The notes under the pieces are model-generated. The model was not told where the DNA came from. It did not search any database and was given only the letters and a program-made list of their open reading frames with translations. Below, piece by piece: positions 1-8,543 of a DNA stretch of 64,000 nucleotides; the first letter of the stretch is position 1; each line of letters begins with the position of its first letter. This DNA is from Xanthobacteraceae bacterium (lineage in GTDB: Bacteria; Pseudomonadota; Alphaproteobacteria; Rhizobiales; Xanthobacteraceae), in contig JAIENY010000010.1 of the NCBI GenBank assembly GCA_019750915.1, positions 1-64,000 on the forward strand, in the 5' to 3' direction. The translations under genes and the position numbers were made by a program.

Positions 1-507
1 GGTTTCCAGCGTCAGCGTGCCCTCGCTGTCGCCGACGGCCGCCGCCACGAGAGTGACGTTGCGGAATTTCGAGGCCGCCTTGTTGAAGGCCAACCGTTCA
101 TTCGCGAGAGGATGCGGCTCGATCGCGACCACCGTGCCGTCGGGGCCCACATGGTGTGCGAGCGCAAGCCCGTAGATGCCGACATTGGCACCGACATCGA
201 TGAACGTGCCGCCTTGCGGGACATGCGCCCGCAGGAAATCGAGCTCGGCCTGATTGTAGTTGGGATTGAACAGCGCCCCGCGTTCGGTGCCGCTGTCCTG
301 GTGATAAAAGCGGAACGACGCGCCCTGATACGTCGCATCGATCGGTCCGGCCCCGAACAGGTTGACGAGGCGCGACATGGTCGGACGGAATGCGCCCCGT
401 TTCAGGCCCGAACGATGGGCTGCGCAAATCACCGCGCGCTGAAGCGCATTCGGCGCGCAGGCGCCGTAGGGCTTCTGACTTCCGCTTTGGCTTGGGAGCG
501 TGCTCAT
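1..507 (-). CDS. FkbM family SAM-dependent methyltransferase (C-terminus cut by window edge)
   Basis: Reading the minus strand from an ATG at 507-505 gives 169 codons open to the window edge, so the C-terminus is missing. Residues about 101-112 read GGTFIDVGANVG, the glycine-rich SAM-binding motif I typical of FkbM methyltransferases, and are followed by an acidic motif (VVAIEPHP) that normally binds the SAM ribose. The upstream 100 residues are a variable N-terminal domain. FkbM proteins O-methylate sugars or other small substrates; the substrate here cannot be told. It lies 61 bp downstream of sdhB on the same strand and may be read through from the sdh operon, though nothing links it functionally. 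Confidence 0.8.
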   Translation of the reverse strand, partial: MSTLPSQSGSQKPYGACAPNALQRAVICAAHRSGLKRGAFRPTMSRLVNLFGAGPIDATYQGASFRFYHQDSGTERGALFNPNYNQAELDFLRAHVPQGGTFIDVGANVGIYGLALAHHVGPDGTVVAIEPHPLANERLAFNKAASKFRNVTLVAAAVGDSEGTLTLET

Positions 508-568
508 CCGCCCCTCTTGACGCAGGCCGCGCCGGGATTCAACCGTGACGTCAAGATTATTTATCGGC

Positions 569-1351
569 TCACACTTGCCGTTCGACCATCTTCAGCTTGA
601 GGTCGGCGATGGCCTTCGAGGGATTCAGTCCCTTCGGGCACGCCTTGGCGCAGTTCATGATGGTATGGCAGCGGTAGAGCCGGAACGGATCTTCCAGATT
701 GTCCAGCCGCTCGCCGGTCGCCTCATCGCGCGAATCGTTGACCCAGCGGTCGGCCTGTAACAGCGCGGCCGGTCCCAGGAAGCGATCGCTGTTCCACCAG
801 TAGCTCGGGCAGGACGTCGAGCAGCAGGCGCACAGGATGCATTCGTAGAGCCCGTCGAGCTTGCTGCGTTCCTCCGGCGACTGCTTCCACTCCTTCGGCG
901 GCGTGGCGGTCGTGGTGTGCAGCCACGGTTCGATCGAGGCGTACTGCGCATAGAAGTTGGTCAGGTCTGGCACCAGATCCTTCACCACCGGCTGATGCGG
1001 CAGCGGTCGAATGGTGACCGGGCCACTTTCCACTTCGCTTGCCGCGCGCGTGCACGCCAGTGTGTTCTGGCCGTCGATATTCATCGCACAGGAGCCGCAG
1101 ACGCCTTCACGGCAGGAGCGGCGGAAGGTCAGGCTGGGGTCGATGTGATTTTTGATCCAGATCAGGGCGTCGAGGATCATCGGGCCGCAATCGGCGGTGT
1201 TGACCTGATAGGTATCCATCCTTGGGTTCTGCCCGTCGTCGGGCGACCAGCGGTAGATGTGATATTCGCGCGTCTCGCCGGCACCTTCAGGTTTCGGCCA
1301 AGTCTTGCCGGTGGTGAGTTGCGAGTTCTTCGGTAGCGCGAATTCGACCAT
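569..1351 (-). CDS. sdhB: Succinate dehydrogenase iron-sulfur subunit SdhB
   Basis: SdhB (260 aa) carries electrons from the flavin subunit to ubiquinone in complex II on the inner face of the membrane. All cluster ligands are visible: the [2Fe-2S] set C80, C85, C88 and C100 ([10 protein letters not shown]), a [12 protein letters not shown] motif near residue 170 for the [4Fe-4S] cluster, and [12 protein letters not shown] for the [3Fe-4S] cluster. Length is normal for the family. It is the last sdh gene, 24 bp after the sdhA stop, in the order sdhC-sdhD-sdhA-sdhB on the minus strand. The identification is firm. Confidence 0.98.
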   Translation of the reverse strand: MVEFALPKNSQLTTGKTWPKPEGAGETREYHIYRWSPDDGQNPRMDTYQVNTADCGPMILDALIWIKNHIDPSLTFRRSCREGVCGSCAMNIDGQNTLACTRAASEVESGPVTIRPLPHQPVVKDLVPDLTNFYAQYASIEPWLHTTTATPPKEWKQSPEERSKLDGLYECILCACCSTSCPSYWWNSDRFLGPAALLQADRWVNDSRDEATGERLDNLEDPFRLYRCHTIMNCAKACPKGLNPSKAIADLKLKMVERQV

Positions 1352-1375
1352 GATTATGACTTTCGCTTAGGTGTC

Positions 1376-3199
1376 TTAGTACACGCGCGCCTTTGGCGGG
1401 ATGTACTGGATGTCGTTGGTCATCGTGTAGCTGTGCACCGGACGGTAATCGATCGAGGTTGAGCCCTTGCGGTCGATATAGGCCAGCGTGTGCTTCATCC
1501 AGTTCTTGTCGTCGCGCTCGGAGAAGTCCTCGCGGGCGTGGGCGCCGCGGCTTTCGGTGCGGTTCGCAGCCGAATCCATCGTCACCACCGCCTGCACGAT
1601 GAGGTTGTCGAACTCGAGCGTCTCGACGAGATCGGAATTCCAGACCAGCGAACGATCGGACACGCGAATATCCGACACTCCGCCGTGCACCTTGTGAATC
1701 AGGTCCTGGCCCTCGTGAAGGACGTCGCCGGTGCGGAACACCGCGCAATTGTTCTGCATCACACGCTGCATGCTGTCGCGCAGTTGCGCGGTGGGCGTGC
1801 CGCCAGCGGCATAGCGGAAGTGATCGAGCCGCGAGAGCGCCTTTTCTGCGGAGTCGGCCGGCAGTTCCGGCTGTTTGCCGTTCGGCGTCAGCTTCTCGGC
1901 GCAGCGCAGCGCTGCCGCGCGGCCGAACACGACAAGATCGATCAGCGAATTCGAACCCAGACGATTGGCGCCGTGCACAGAGACGCAGGCGGCTTCGCCG
2001 ACCGCCATCAGGCCTTGCACCACCGCATTATCTTCGCCGTCCTTCTTCACCACCACTTCGCCGTGGAAATTGGTCGGGATGCCGCCCATGTTGTAATGTA
2101 CGGTCGGCAGCACAGGGATCGGCTCGCGGGTCACGTCGACGCCGGAGAAAATCCGGGCCGATTCTGAAATACCTGGCAGACGCTCATGCAGAACCTTCGG
2201 ATCGAGGTGGTCGAGATGAAGGAAGATGTGATCCTTCTTCTTGCCGACACCGCGACCCTCTCGGATTTCGATGGTCATCGCGCGCGAAACCACGTCACGC
2301 GAAGCGAGATCCTTGGCGGAGGGCGCGTAACGCTCCATGAAGCGTTCACCCTCGGAATTGACGAGATAACCGCCTTCGCCGCGCGCGCCCTCTGTAATCA
2401 GGCAGCCCGCCGGGAAAATGCCGGTCGGATGGAATTGCACGAATTCCATGTCCTGCAGCGGTAGCCCGGCGCGCAGCACCATGCCGCCGCCGTCGCCGGT
2501 GCAGGTGTGCGCCGAGGTGCAGGAGAGATAGGCGCGGCCATAGCCGCCGGTGGCGAGGATCGTGGTCTGGGCACGGAAGCGATGCAGCGTGCCGTCATCG
2601 AGCTTGAGCGCGATCACGCCGCGGCAGACGCCCTGATCGTCCATGATCAGATCGATGGCGAAGAATTCGATAAAAAACTCGGCGCGGTGACGCAGCGCCT
2701 GACCATACATCGTATGCAGCATGGCGTGTCCCGTGCGGTCCGCCGCCGCGCAGGTACGCTGGGCCGGGGCCTTGCCGTAATCCTTGGTCATGCCGCCGAA
2801 CGGGCGCTGATAGATCTTGCCGTCTTCGGTGCGCGAGAACGGTACGCCCCAGTGTTCGAGTTCGTACACGGCGGCAGGCGCGTTGCGCACCATGTATTCG
2901 ATGGAGTCCTGGTCGCCGAGCCAATCCGACCCCTTTACGGTGTCGTACATGTGCCAGCGCCAGTCGTCGGGATGCATATTGCCCAGCGAAGCGGAGATGC
3001 CGCCCTGCGCCGCGACGGTGTGCGAGCGGGTCGGGAAAACCTTGGTGATGCAGGCGGTGCGAAGTCCGGCTTCGGAACAGCCGACAACGGCGCGAAGTCC
3101 GGCACCGCCGGCACCCACCACGACAACGTCGTAGGTGTGATCTTCGATCGCGTAAGCAGGCGCCGCCGGGGCGGCTGCACTCTTGCCGTTCATTGCCAT
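1376..3199 (-). CDS. sdhA: Succinate dehydrogenase flavoprotein subunit SdhA
   Basis: SdhA (607 aa) oxidises succinate to fumarate in the TCA cycle. The FAD-binding GAGGAGLRA motif is at residues 29-37. H60 in [11 protein letters not shown] is the expected covalent FAD attachment residue. The active-site region [11 protein letters not shown] is present further on. The first 20 residues are an alanine-rich extension common in this group. The start lies 2 bp from the sdhD stop, so translation is probably coupled. Length and motifs are those of a complete, functional enzyme. Confidence 0.98.
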   Translation of the reverse strand: MAMNGKSAAAPAAPAYAIEDHTYDVVVVGAGGAGLRAVVGCSEAGLRTACITKVFPTRSHTVAAQGGISASLGNMHPDDWRWHMYDTVKGSDWLGDQDSIEYMVRNAPAAVYELEHWGVPFSRTEDGKIYQRPFGGMTKDYGKAPAQRTCAAADRTGHAMLHTMYGQALRHRAEFFIEFFAIDLIMDDQGVCRGVIALKLDDGTLHRFRAQTTILATGGYGRAYLSCTSAHTCTGDGGGMVLRAGLPLQDMEFVQFHPTGIFPAGCLITEGARGEGGYLVNSEGERFMERYAPSAKDLASRDVVSRAMTIEIREGRGVGKKKDHIFLHLDHLDPKVLHERLPGISESARIFSGVDVTREPIPVLPTVHYNMGGIPTNFHGEVVVKKDGEDNAVVQGLMAVGEAACVSVHGANRLGSNSLIDLVVFGRAAALRCAEKLTPNGKQPELPADSAEKALSRLDHFRYAAGGTPTAQLRDSMQRVMQNNCAVFRTGDVLHEGQDLIHKVHGGVSDIRVSDRSLVWNSDLVETLEFDNLIVQAVVTMDSAANRTESRGAHAREDFSERDDKNWMKHTLAYIDRKGSTSIDYRPVHSYTMTNDIQYIPPKARVY

Positions 3200-3201
3200 G
3201 C

Positions 3202-3615
3202 CTAACTCCCAACCGACAACTTGAAGATCGCAAAGATCGACGCAAGTCCGACGGCGAATGCGAAGAAATTGTTGGCGATGATCGCGATCAGTTTCAGACC
3301 CTCGCTATGCAGGTAGTCCTCGAGCACGACCTGCATGCCGATTTTCATGTGCAGGACGCCCGCGATGATGAAGAGGATCATCACGATGGCGACGAGCGGC
3401 GACCCCAGAAGCTGCACGGCCTGAGCCTGGTCGCGGCCGATCAGCATAATCATGATGATCGCGACCGGGATAAGCAGCAGCGCCATCGCCAACGCACTCA
3501 CGCGCTGGCGGAAGAAATCCGACGTGCCCGAATGGGCCGCGCCGAGACGGCGCACCCGTGCCAGCGGAGTGCGCATGGAGGCGGTTTTCTTTGCGGCGGT
3601 ATCGTGCGCGCTCAT
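3202..3615 (-). CDS. sdhD: Succinate dehydrogenase membrane anchor subunit SdhD
   Basis: This 137-aa protein has three hydrophobic segments (roughly residues 43-63, 70-92 and 105-130), the arrangement of an SDH membrane anchor that helps bind haem b and ubiquinone. The second segment contains [15 protein letters not shown], the conserved SdhD signature. The reading frame is open further upstream to 3882, but the ATG at 3615 overlaps the sdhC stop by 4 bp (ATGA), the usual coupled arrangement, and gives the normal family length. It is followed directly by sdhA. Confidence 0.95.
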   Translation of the reverse strand: MSAHDTAAKKTASMRTPLARVRRLGAAHSGTSDFFRQRVSALAMALLLIPVAIIMIMLIGRDQAQAVQLLGSPLVAIVMILFIIAGVLHMKIGMQVVLEDYLHSEGLKLIAIIANNFFAFAVGLASIFAIFKLSVGS

Positions 3616-4007
3616 CGGGTTGCTCCGAGGGCAAAGACGCCGATCCACAATGCCAGCGTGATGACGAACCCGCCGATGACGGCGGCCCGTGTCAGCCATT
3701 CGCGTTCGCTTGGACCAAAACCGTGGCCCAGATCCCAGACGAGATAGCGCAGGCCGCTCAGGGCATGATGCATCAGCGCCCAGGTGAATCCGAATTCCAC
3801 GATCCGCCCGATCCAGCTGGTCGTAAAGGCCTGGAGGTAGGAGTAAGCGGCGGGGCCGGAAGCCGTGGCGATCAGCCACCATGCCAGCAGCAGCGTCCCT
3901 GCATAAAGGGCGGCCCCGGTGGCGCGATGGATGATCGACATGATCATCGTCAGCGTCCAGCGGTAGGTCATGAAAGGCGAAAGGGGTCGTTCAGTTTGTG
4001 AGGTCAT
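3612..4007 (-). CDS. sdhC: Succinate dehydrogenase cytochrome b556 subunit SdhC
   Basis: SdhC (131 aa) is the first gene of the operon. It has three transmembrane helices, the SIIHRATG motif (quinone-site Ser and Arg) near residue 25, and HHALSGLRYLVWDLGHG near residue 80, which contains the conserved haem-ligand histidine region. The stop overlaps the sdhD start by 4 bp. The AT-rich region upstream (4008-4309) should hold the operon promoter. Length and motifs match bacterial SdhC. Confidence 0.96.
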   Translation of the reverse strand: MTSQTERPLSPFMTYRWTLTMIMSIIHRATGAALYAGTLLLAWWLIATASGPAAYSYLQAFTTSWIGRIVEFGFTWALMHHALSGLRYLVWDLGHGFGPSEREWLTRAAVIGGFVITLALWIGVFALGATR

Positions 4008-4309
4008 CGGCAGCTTTTTTAACTGGGCGGCGAGGGAAGGTTGCCGCGGGTCCGACCGTTAGAGGTTTTCTATTTACGAAGCTCCATGAACGAGCGCAAC
4101 GCGAAACTAGTAGAATCGAAAATCATGATTCATTTTTTCTAGTCGGCCTTTTTCAGGTATTTGGTATGCCAGAGGAAATTTTTCACTATAAAAAATGAAT
4201 CATAAGTCATAATTAAGATGAAACATTCCGACACCTTTCGTGAGTTGTTGCGATGCACAATCGGCGTTAAACTGCTTCGAATCGCAGGTGGTCGAACGCA
4301 GGTGGTCGC
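4008..4309. other. AT-rich intergenic region between sdhC and a small membrane protein gene
   Basis: These 302 bp separate two divergently read genes. The centre (about 4120-4215) is clearly richer in A and T than the flanking genes and contains a 14+14 bp inverted repeat listed separately. No reading frame here looks coding: a 109-codon minus-strand frame (4139-4468) lacks recognisable motifs and runs through the neighbouring gene. The sdh operon promoter and any control site should be here, but I could not assign a confident -35/-10 pair. Confidence 0.6.
4125..4203. repeat. Inverted repeat (14-bp arms) upstream of sdhC
   Basis: The arm ATGATTCATTTTTT at 4125-4138 is repeated as its exact reverse complement at 4190-4203, with 51 bp between. 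A further related half (AAGTCATAATT) follows at 4205-4215. The position, 120-200 bp before sdhC, is suitable for a regulator binding two operators or for bent promoter DNA. I do not recognise the motif as a known operator, and part of the match is an A/T run that could arise by chance. Confidence 0.35.
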
Positions 4310-4552
4310 ATGGGATTTCCAGCTTCCTTCAAGGACAAAACGCCGGTTCTCAATCCTCGCAAGCGTTTCGAGGAGGAGAGTGGAACGGGCCTCAACGCCG
4401 TCATGGCATTCTCGATCATCGGGCTCTTGCTCGCGGTGATCCTCACCAGCATACCGCTGATGCAGCACCTTGCATCAACGCAGTTTCTGCTGATCGCCAC
4501 GGTGGGCCCGGTGGCCGCATGGCTGGGTTTCACGCTCGGCAATCCTCACTGA
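4310..4552 (+). CDS. Small hypothetical membrane protein
   Basis: An 80-aa frame starts at ATG 4310. The N-terminal 28 residues are polar and charged (MGFPASFKDKTPVLNPRKRF). The rest holds one clear hydrophobic helix (about 30-50) and a second, weaker one (about 58-75), so it is probably a two-pass inner-membrane protein. No known domain is recognised. It is divergent from sdhC and convergent with matB, ending 18 bp before the matB stop. The composition is that of a real small membrane protein rather than a shadow frame, but function is unknown. Confidence 0.6.
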   Translation: MGFPASFKDKTPVLNPRKRFEEESGTGLNAVMAFSIIGLLLAVILTSIPLMQHLASTQFLLIATVGPVAAWLGFTLGNPH

Positions 4553-4570
4553 CGCCTTACACGCCGCCGG

Positions 4571-6103
4571 TCAGCGGTTGGCCGCGTAAAGCGTGTTGTA
4601 GGTCTCGCGCAGGACATTTTTCTGCACCTTGCCCATGGTGTTGCGCGGCAGCGCGTCGACGAACAGGACGCGCTTGGGGAGCTTGAACTTGGCGAGCCGC
4701 CCGTCGAGTGCGCGCAGGACGCCGTCCTCGTTGAGCGCGGCGGTCTTGTCGGCAACCACAACGGCCGTCACACCCTCGCCGAAATCGGCGTGTGGTACGC
4801 CGATCACGGCCGTTTCGATCACGCCGGGAATGGCGTCGATCTCGCTCTCGACTTCCTTTGGGTAGACGTTGAACCCGCCCGAGATGACCAGATCCTTGCC
4901 GCGCCCGATGATGTGGACGTAGCCCTTCGGATCGATCTTGCCGAGGTCTCCGGTGATGAAGAAGCCATCGTCGCGGAATTCAGCCCTGGTTTTTTCCGGC
5001 ATCCGCCAATAGCCCTTGAACACGTTCGGGCCCTTCACCTCGATCATCCCGATCTCGTCGCTTGCCAGTTCGCGCCCGCTCTCCGGATCGGTGACGCGGA
5101 TCGACACGCCAGGCAGCGGATAGCCGACGGCGCCCGGCACGCGCTCGCCGTCATAAGGGTTCGAGGTGCTCATGTTGGTCTCGGTCATGCCGTAACGCTC
5201 AAGCACGGCATGACCGGTGCGTGCGGACCATTCGCGGTGGGTATCGGCCAGCAGGGGCGCTGAGCCGGAAATGAAAAGCCGCATGTGGCTTGTTGTTTCC
5301 TTCGACAGGCGCGGGTTCTGCAAAAGCCGCGTGTAGAACGTCGGCACCCCCATCAGCACTGTCGCGCGCGGCATCAGGTCGATGATGCGGTCGGTATCGA
5401 GCTTCTTGAGGAAGATCATCGAGGCGCGTGAGAACAGGCACACATTGATCGCCACGAACAGCCCATGGGTGTGGTAAATCGGAAGCGCGTGGATCAGTAC
5501 GTCGTCTTCGGTGAAACGCCAGAACTGCCTCAGGGTGAGCGCGTTTGACGCAAGGTTGTCGTGCGTCAGCATCGCGCCCTTCGATCGCCCGGTGGTACCG
5601 GAGGTGTACAGGATCGCTGCGAGGTCGTCGCCGCTGCGCGCGATGGTCGCAAACGCGGCAGAACACTTTGCCGTGCCCTCGCTGAGCGATCCGTGGCCAT
5701 CGGCGTCAAGCGTGTCGACCACGGCACCGACGGCGTGAGCGATCTTTCCGATTCCCTCCGCCTTGGAGGGATCACACACGATCAAGGACGGCTCGGCATC
5801 ACCGAAAAAATACTCAAGTTCATTGAGCGTGTAGGCGGTGTTGAGCGGCAGGAACACCGCGCCGGCGCGAACCGTCGCAAGATAGAGCACGAGAGCCTGA
5901 ACCGATTTCTCGACCTGGACCGCGACCCGGTCGCCCGGTTTGACGCCGCGCGCCAAAAGATGATTGGCGGTTTGTCCCGCAAGGTTCCTTAATTCGCCAT
6001 AGGAGAGACGGCGGCCGTCATCGGTCTCGACCGCGATACGCGCGGAATCGTCCGATGCGGGAAACAGGCGCGAGAATAAATTGGCGTCGTTCGAAATGGT
6101 CAT
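4571..6103 (-). CDS. matB: Malonyl-CoA synthetase MatB (acyl-adenylate-forming enzyme)
   Basis: This 510-aa enzyme should ligate malonate (or methylmalonate) to CoA using ATP in the cytoplasm. The AMP-binding P-loop YTSGTTGRSKG is at 166-176, the adenylation signature ERYGMTETNMST lies mid-protein, the hinge GRGKDLVISGGFNV is near 410, and the catalytic C-terminal lysine is K492 in NTMGKVQKNV. Much of the sequence matches, from memory, R. palustris MatB, whose equivalent lysine is known to be controlled by reversible acetylation. The frame extends upstream to 6538, but ATG 6103 aligns with the family N-terminus (NANLFSRLF). There is no malonate decarboxylase partner next to it; the gene appears to stand alone. 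Confidence 0.93.
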   Translation of the reverse strand: MTISNDANLFSRLFPASDDSARIAVETDDGRRLSYGELRNLAGQTANHLLARGVKPGDRVAVQVEKSVQALVLYLATVRAGAVFLPLNTAYTLNELEYFFGDAEPSLIVCDPSKAEGIGKIAHAVGAVVDTLDADGHGSLSEGTAKCSAAFATIARSGDDLAAILYTSGTTGRSKGAMLTHDNLASNALTLRQFWRFTEDDVLIHALPIYHTHGLFVAINVCLFSRASMIFLKKLDTDRIIDLMPRATVLMGVPTFYTRLLQNPRLSKETTSHMRLFISGSAPLLADTHREWSARTGHAVLERYGMTETNMSTSNPYDGERVPGAVGYPLPGVSIRVTDPESGRELASDEIGMIEVKGPNVFKGYWRMPEKTRAEFRDDGFFITGDLGKIDPKGYVHIIGRGKDLVISGGFNVYPKEVESEIDAIPGVIETAVIGVPHADFGEGVTAVVVADKTAALNEDGVLRALDGRLAKFKLPKRVLFVDALPRNTMGKVQKNVLRETYNTLYAANR

Positions 6104-6343
6104 GGTGTCCAGCCGTTGATGAAAGCATCCCGGTTTAGCAAAGCGACAGCAGCGCGCAACAACGACCATGGTTGTGGGCGTACGTGAGGCGGATGGGAAA
6201 GTTTCACGCAATGCAAAAAATAAACTCCGAAACCCGGGCTGAGCGGTCGCCGTAGCTGGCGTATCGGCAGCGGTTGCCAACGCCGCGGCTGCGACCGGCG
6301 CAAAGAGCCGGCTCTGTGAAAAAGCCAACCAGGAGATACCAGA

Positions 6344-6925
6344 ATGTTCAATCGTATCACGCTGCTTTCCGCCGCCGCCGCTGTTGCGACGCTGGCTGTC
6401 ATGACAGCCGCCGTGCCGGCATCGGCGCAGGACAAGATGAAAAGCGAGATGTCCGGCGAGAAGACTGTCATGGTCGGCGGCGCCGCGATGTACCCGTCCA
6501 AGAATATCATCCAGAACGCCGTCAATTCGAAGGACCACACGACGCTCGTTGCTGCGGTGAAGGCCGCCGGCTTGGTCGACACGCTATCGGGCAAGGGACC
6601 GTTCACCGTCTTTGCTCCGACCAACGAGGCGTTTGCAAAACTGCCGGCGGGCACCGTCGACACGCTGCTGAAGCCCGAGAACAAGGCGATGCTCACCAAG
6701 ATTCTGACCTATCATGTCGTGCCGGGTAAGCTCGAGGCGGCGGACCTCACGGATGGCAAGGAGCTGAAGACAGTCGAAGGCGAGAATCTCACGGTGAAGC
6801 ATGCCGACGGGAAGGTCTGGATTATCGACGCCAAGGGCGGCAAGTCGATGGTGACGATCCCCAACGTCAATCAGTCGAACGGCGTCATCCACGTCGTGGA
6901 CACCGTTTTGCTGCCGTCCTCCTGA
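6344..6925 (+). CDS. Secreted fasciclin (FAS1) domain protein
   Basis: The 193-aa product has a Sec signal peptide (residues 1-28, ending ASA-Q) and one FAS1 domain over about 53-190, with the conserved [17 protein letters not shown] box (H1) and YHVVPGKL (YH motif). FAS1 proteins are periplasmic or surface proteins linked to adhesion; bacterial single-domain forms are common in alphaproteobacteria and their role is poorly known. Residues 30-50 are Met- and Lys-rich. A strong terminator follows at 6933. A fair ribosome site (AGGAGA) lies at about 6330, supporting the start. Confidence 0.9.
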   Translation: MFNRITLLSAAAAVATLAVMTAAVPASAQDKMKSEMSGEKTVMVGGAAMYPSKNIIQNAVNSKDHTTLVAAVKAAGLVDTLSGKGPFTVFAPTNEAFAKLPAGTVDTLLKPENKAMLTKILTYHVVPGKLEAADLTDGKELKTVEGENLTVKHADGKVWIIDAKGGKSMVTIPNVNQSNGVIHVVDTVLLPSS

Positions 6926-6932
6926 TCATTCG

Positions 6933-6967
6933 CAGGCAGGCCGGGAACGGCCTGCCTGTCTTTTTTT
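6933..6967 (+). terminator. Rho-independent terminator after the fasciclin gene
   Basis: An 11-bp GC-rich stem (CAGGCAGGCCG at 6933-6943 pairing with 6948-6958) closes a GGAA tetraloop and is followed by seven T residues at 6961-6967. It starts 8 bp after the fasciclin stop. Confidence 0.92.
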
Positions 6968-7064
6968 GAATATTTTGTGATGCGAAGTGTTTGCTTCGCA
7001 GATGCGTAACAAATCCAATTTGGCTACGTTGAAGGCTACACAGTTCCGAGCACGGCAAAACAGC

Positions 7065-7709
7065 ATGTCCAGTCTTGTCACCGAAACCGGCCGCCCCCTT
7101 GCGGAAACCGCATCCCCGCCCCGGCGGGTGGTGCAGCCTGCGTGGGTACGGATCGTGCACTGGATCAATGCCATCGCGATGGTGATGATGGTGATGTCCG
7201 GCTGGCAGATCTATAACGCCGCGCCGCTTTTCAAAGCCTTGCACTTCTCTCGCTCCTACACGCTTGGCGGCTGGCTCGGCGGCGGACTGCAGTGGCATTT
7301 TGCCGCGATGTGGCTGCTGATGGTCAACGGCCTCGTCTATCTGGTGCTTGGTTTCGTCACGGGGCGTTTCCGCAGGAAGCTGCTGCCGCTCAGCGCCGGC
7401 GGCGTCCTGAACGACACCAGGGCCGCGCTGACCGGCCGTTTGTCTCACGCCGATTTGTCCGCCTACAATCAGGTGCAGAAGCTGTTGTATGCCGGGATCA
7501 TCGTGGTGGGCGTTGTGGTGGTGTTGTCCGGCCTGTCGATGTGGAAGCCGGTGCAATTCCATTATCTCGCCTCCCTGTTCGGCGGCTACGATACAGCGCG
7601 TTTCGTGCACTTCTTCTGTATGGCGGCTATTCTTGCTTTCCTCGTCATTCACGTCTTGCTTGCGTTGCTGGTACCGAAAACCCTGCGCGCTATGATTATC
7701 GGCCGCTAG
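7065..7709 (+). CDS. Cytochrome b561-type membrane protein, partner of the downstream molybdoenzyme
   Basis: The protein (214 aa from ATG 7065) has four transmembrane helices, each bearing histidines suited to bind b haems (RIVHWIN, QWHFAAMW, RFVHFF, LVIHVLLA). This is the Ni/Fe-hydrogenase or thiosulfate-reductase type cytochrome b fold. It ends 12 bp before a gene for an exported molybdopterin oxidoreductase. By analogy with MsrQ/MsrP it probably exchanges electrons between the quinone pool and that enzyme. The start is uncertain: the frame is open from GTG 6987, and none of the starts has a strong ribosome site. Confidence 0.82.
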   Translation: MSSLVTETGRPLAETASPPRRVVQPAWVRIVHWINAIAMVMMVMSGWQIYNAAPLFKALHFSRSYTLGGWLGGGLQWHFAAMWLLMVNGLVYLVLGFVTGRFRRKLLPLSAGGVLNDTRAALTGRLSHADLSAYNQVQKLLYAGIIVVGVVVVLSGLSMWKPVQFHYLASLFGGYDTARFVHFFCMAAILAFLVIHVLLALLVPKTLRAMIIGR

Positions 7710-7721
7710 GAACGCTGCATC

Positions 7722-8507
7722 ATGGGTCGCAAAGGCAAACTGATCATTCCCGGCGTCGACAAGAAGCTTCTTGTCAAGGATGCGGTGAAACTGATGCCCG
7801 ATCTGACGCGGCGCCGTTTTATTGCCGGCGGCGCCAGTCTCGGTGCGTTGACGCTTTTGACCGGCTGCGACGTCTCCGACAGCGTCTCGGCCGAATCGTT
7901 GCTGGTCAAGATTTCGAAGTTCAACGACGCGGTGCAGTCGTGGATATTCAGCCCCACGACCCTGGCGCCGGAATATCCCGACAGCGCCATCACCCGGCCT
8001 TTTCCGTTCAATGCCTATTACGGGATCGACGATTCACCGCCGCTCAACGGCGAGGAATGGACGCTTGAAGTCAGCGGTCTGGTCGACAACAAAAAATCGT
8101 GGACCATCGACGAGCTTTATAAACTGCCGCAGCAGAAGCAGGTCACGCGCCATGTCTGTGTCGAGGGCTGGAGCGCGATCGGCAGCTGGACCGGCACGCC
8201 GCTGCGTTACTTCCTCCAACTGATCGGCGCCGATACACGCGCGAAATATTGCTGGTTCCAGTGTGCCGATTACGACGGCTATAACTCGCCGCTCGACATG
8301 GAGACCGCGCTGCATCCGCAAACCATCATGGCCTTCAAGTTCGACGACAGGATTTTGCCGCGGGCGTACGGCTATCCGATGAAGATCCGTGTGCCGACCA
8401 AGCTCGGATTCAAGAATCCGAAATATGTGATCTCGATGGAAGTTACCAACGAGTACAAAGGCGGCTACTGGGAAGACCAAGGCTACAATTCGTTCAGCGG
8501 TCTTTGA
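7722..8507 (+). CDS. Exported molybdopterin-binding oxidoreductase (sulfite oxidase/MsrP superfamily)
   Basis: This 261-aa protein has a twin-arginine motif (RRRFIAGG, 30-37) after a 29-residue basic lead, then a hydrophobic stretch ending LTLLTGC at 43-49 that resembles a lipobox. It may therefore be a Tat-exported lipoprotein. The SUOX-type domain follows; C146 in RHVCVEGWS is the expected molybdenum-ligating cysteine. It differs from classical MsrP in sequence, so the substrate (sulfoxide, sulfite or other) is open. It is probably translated from one mRNA with the cytochrome b gene 12 bp upstream. Confidence 0.85.
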   Translation: MGRKGKLIIPGVDKKLLVKDAVKLMPDLTRRRFIAGGASLGALTLLTGCDVSDSVSAESLLVKISKFNDAVQSWIFSPTTLAPEYPDSAITRPFPFNAYYGIDDSPPLNGEEWTLEVSGLVDNKKSWTIDELYKLPQQKQVTRHVCVEGWSAIGSWTGTPLRYFLQLIGADTRAKYCWFQCADYDGYNSPLDMETALHPQTIMAFKFDDRILPRAYGYPMKIRVPTKLGFKNPKYVISMEVTNEYKGGYWEDQGYNSFSGL

Positions 8508-8543
8508 TCAGTAAAATCAAGCGATCTTCACAGATTGCCGACG

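Noticed and set aside
4139-4468. 109-codon minus-strand frame between sdhC and the 80-aa membrane protein
   Set aside because: It crosses the better-supported plus-strand gene and the AT-rich promoter island and has no recognisable motif.
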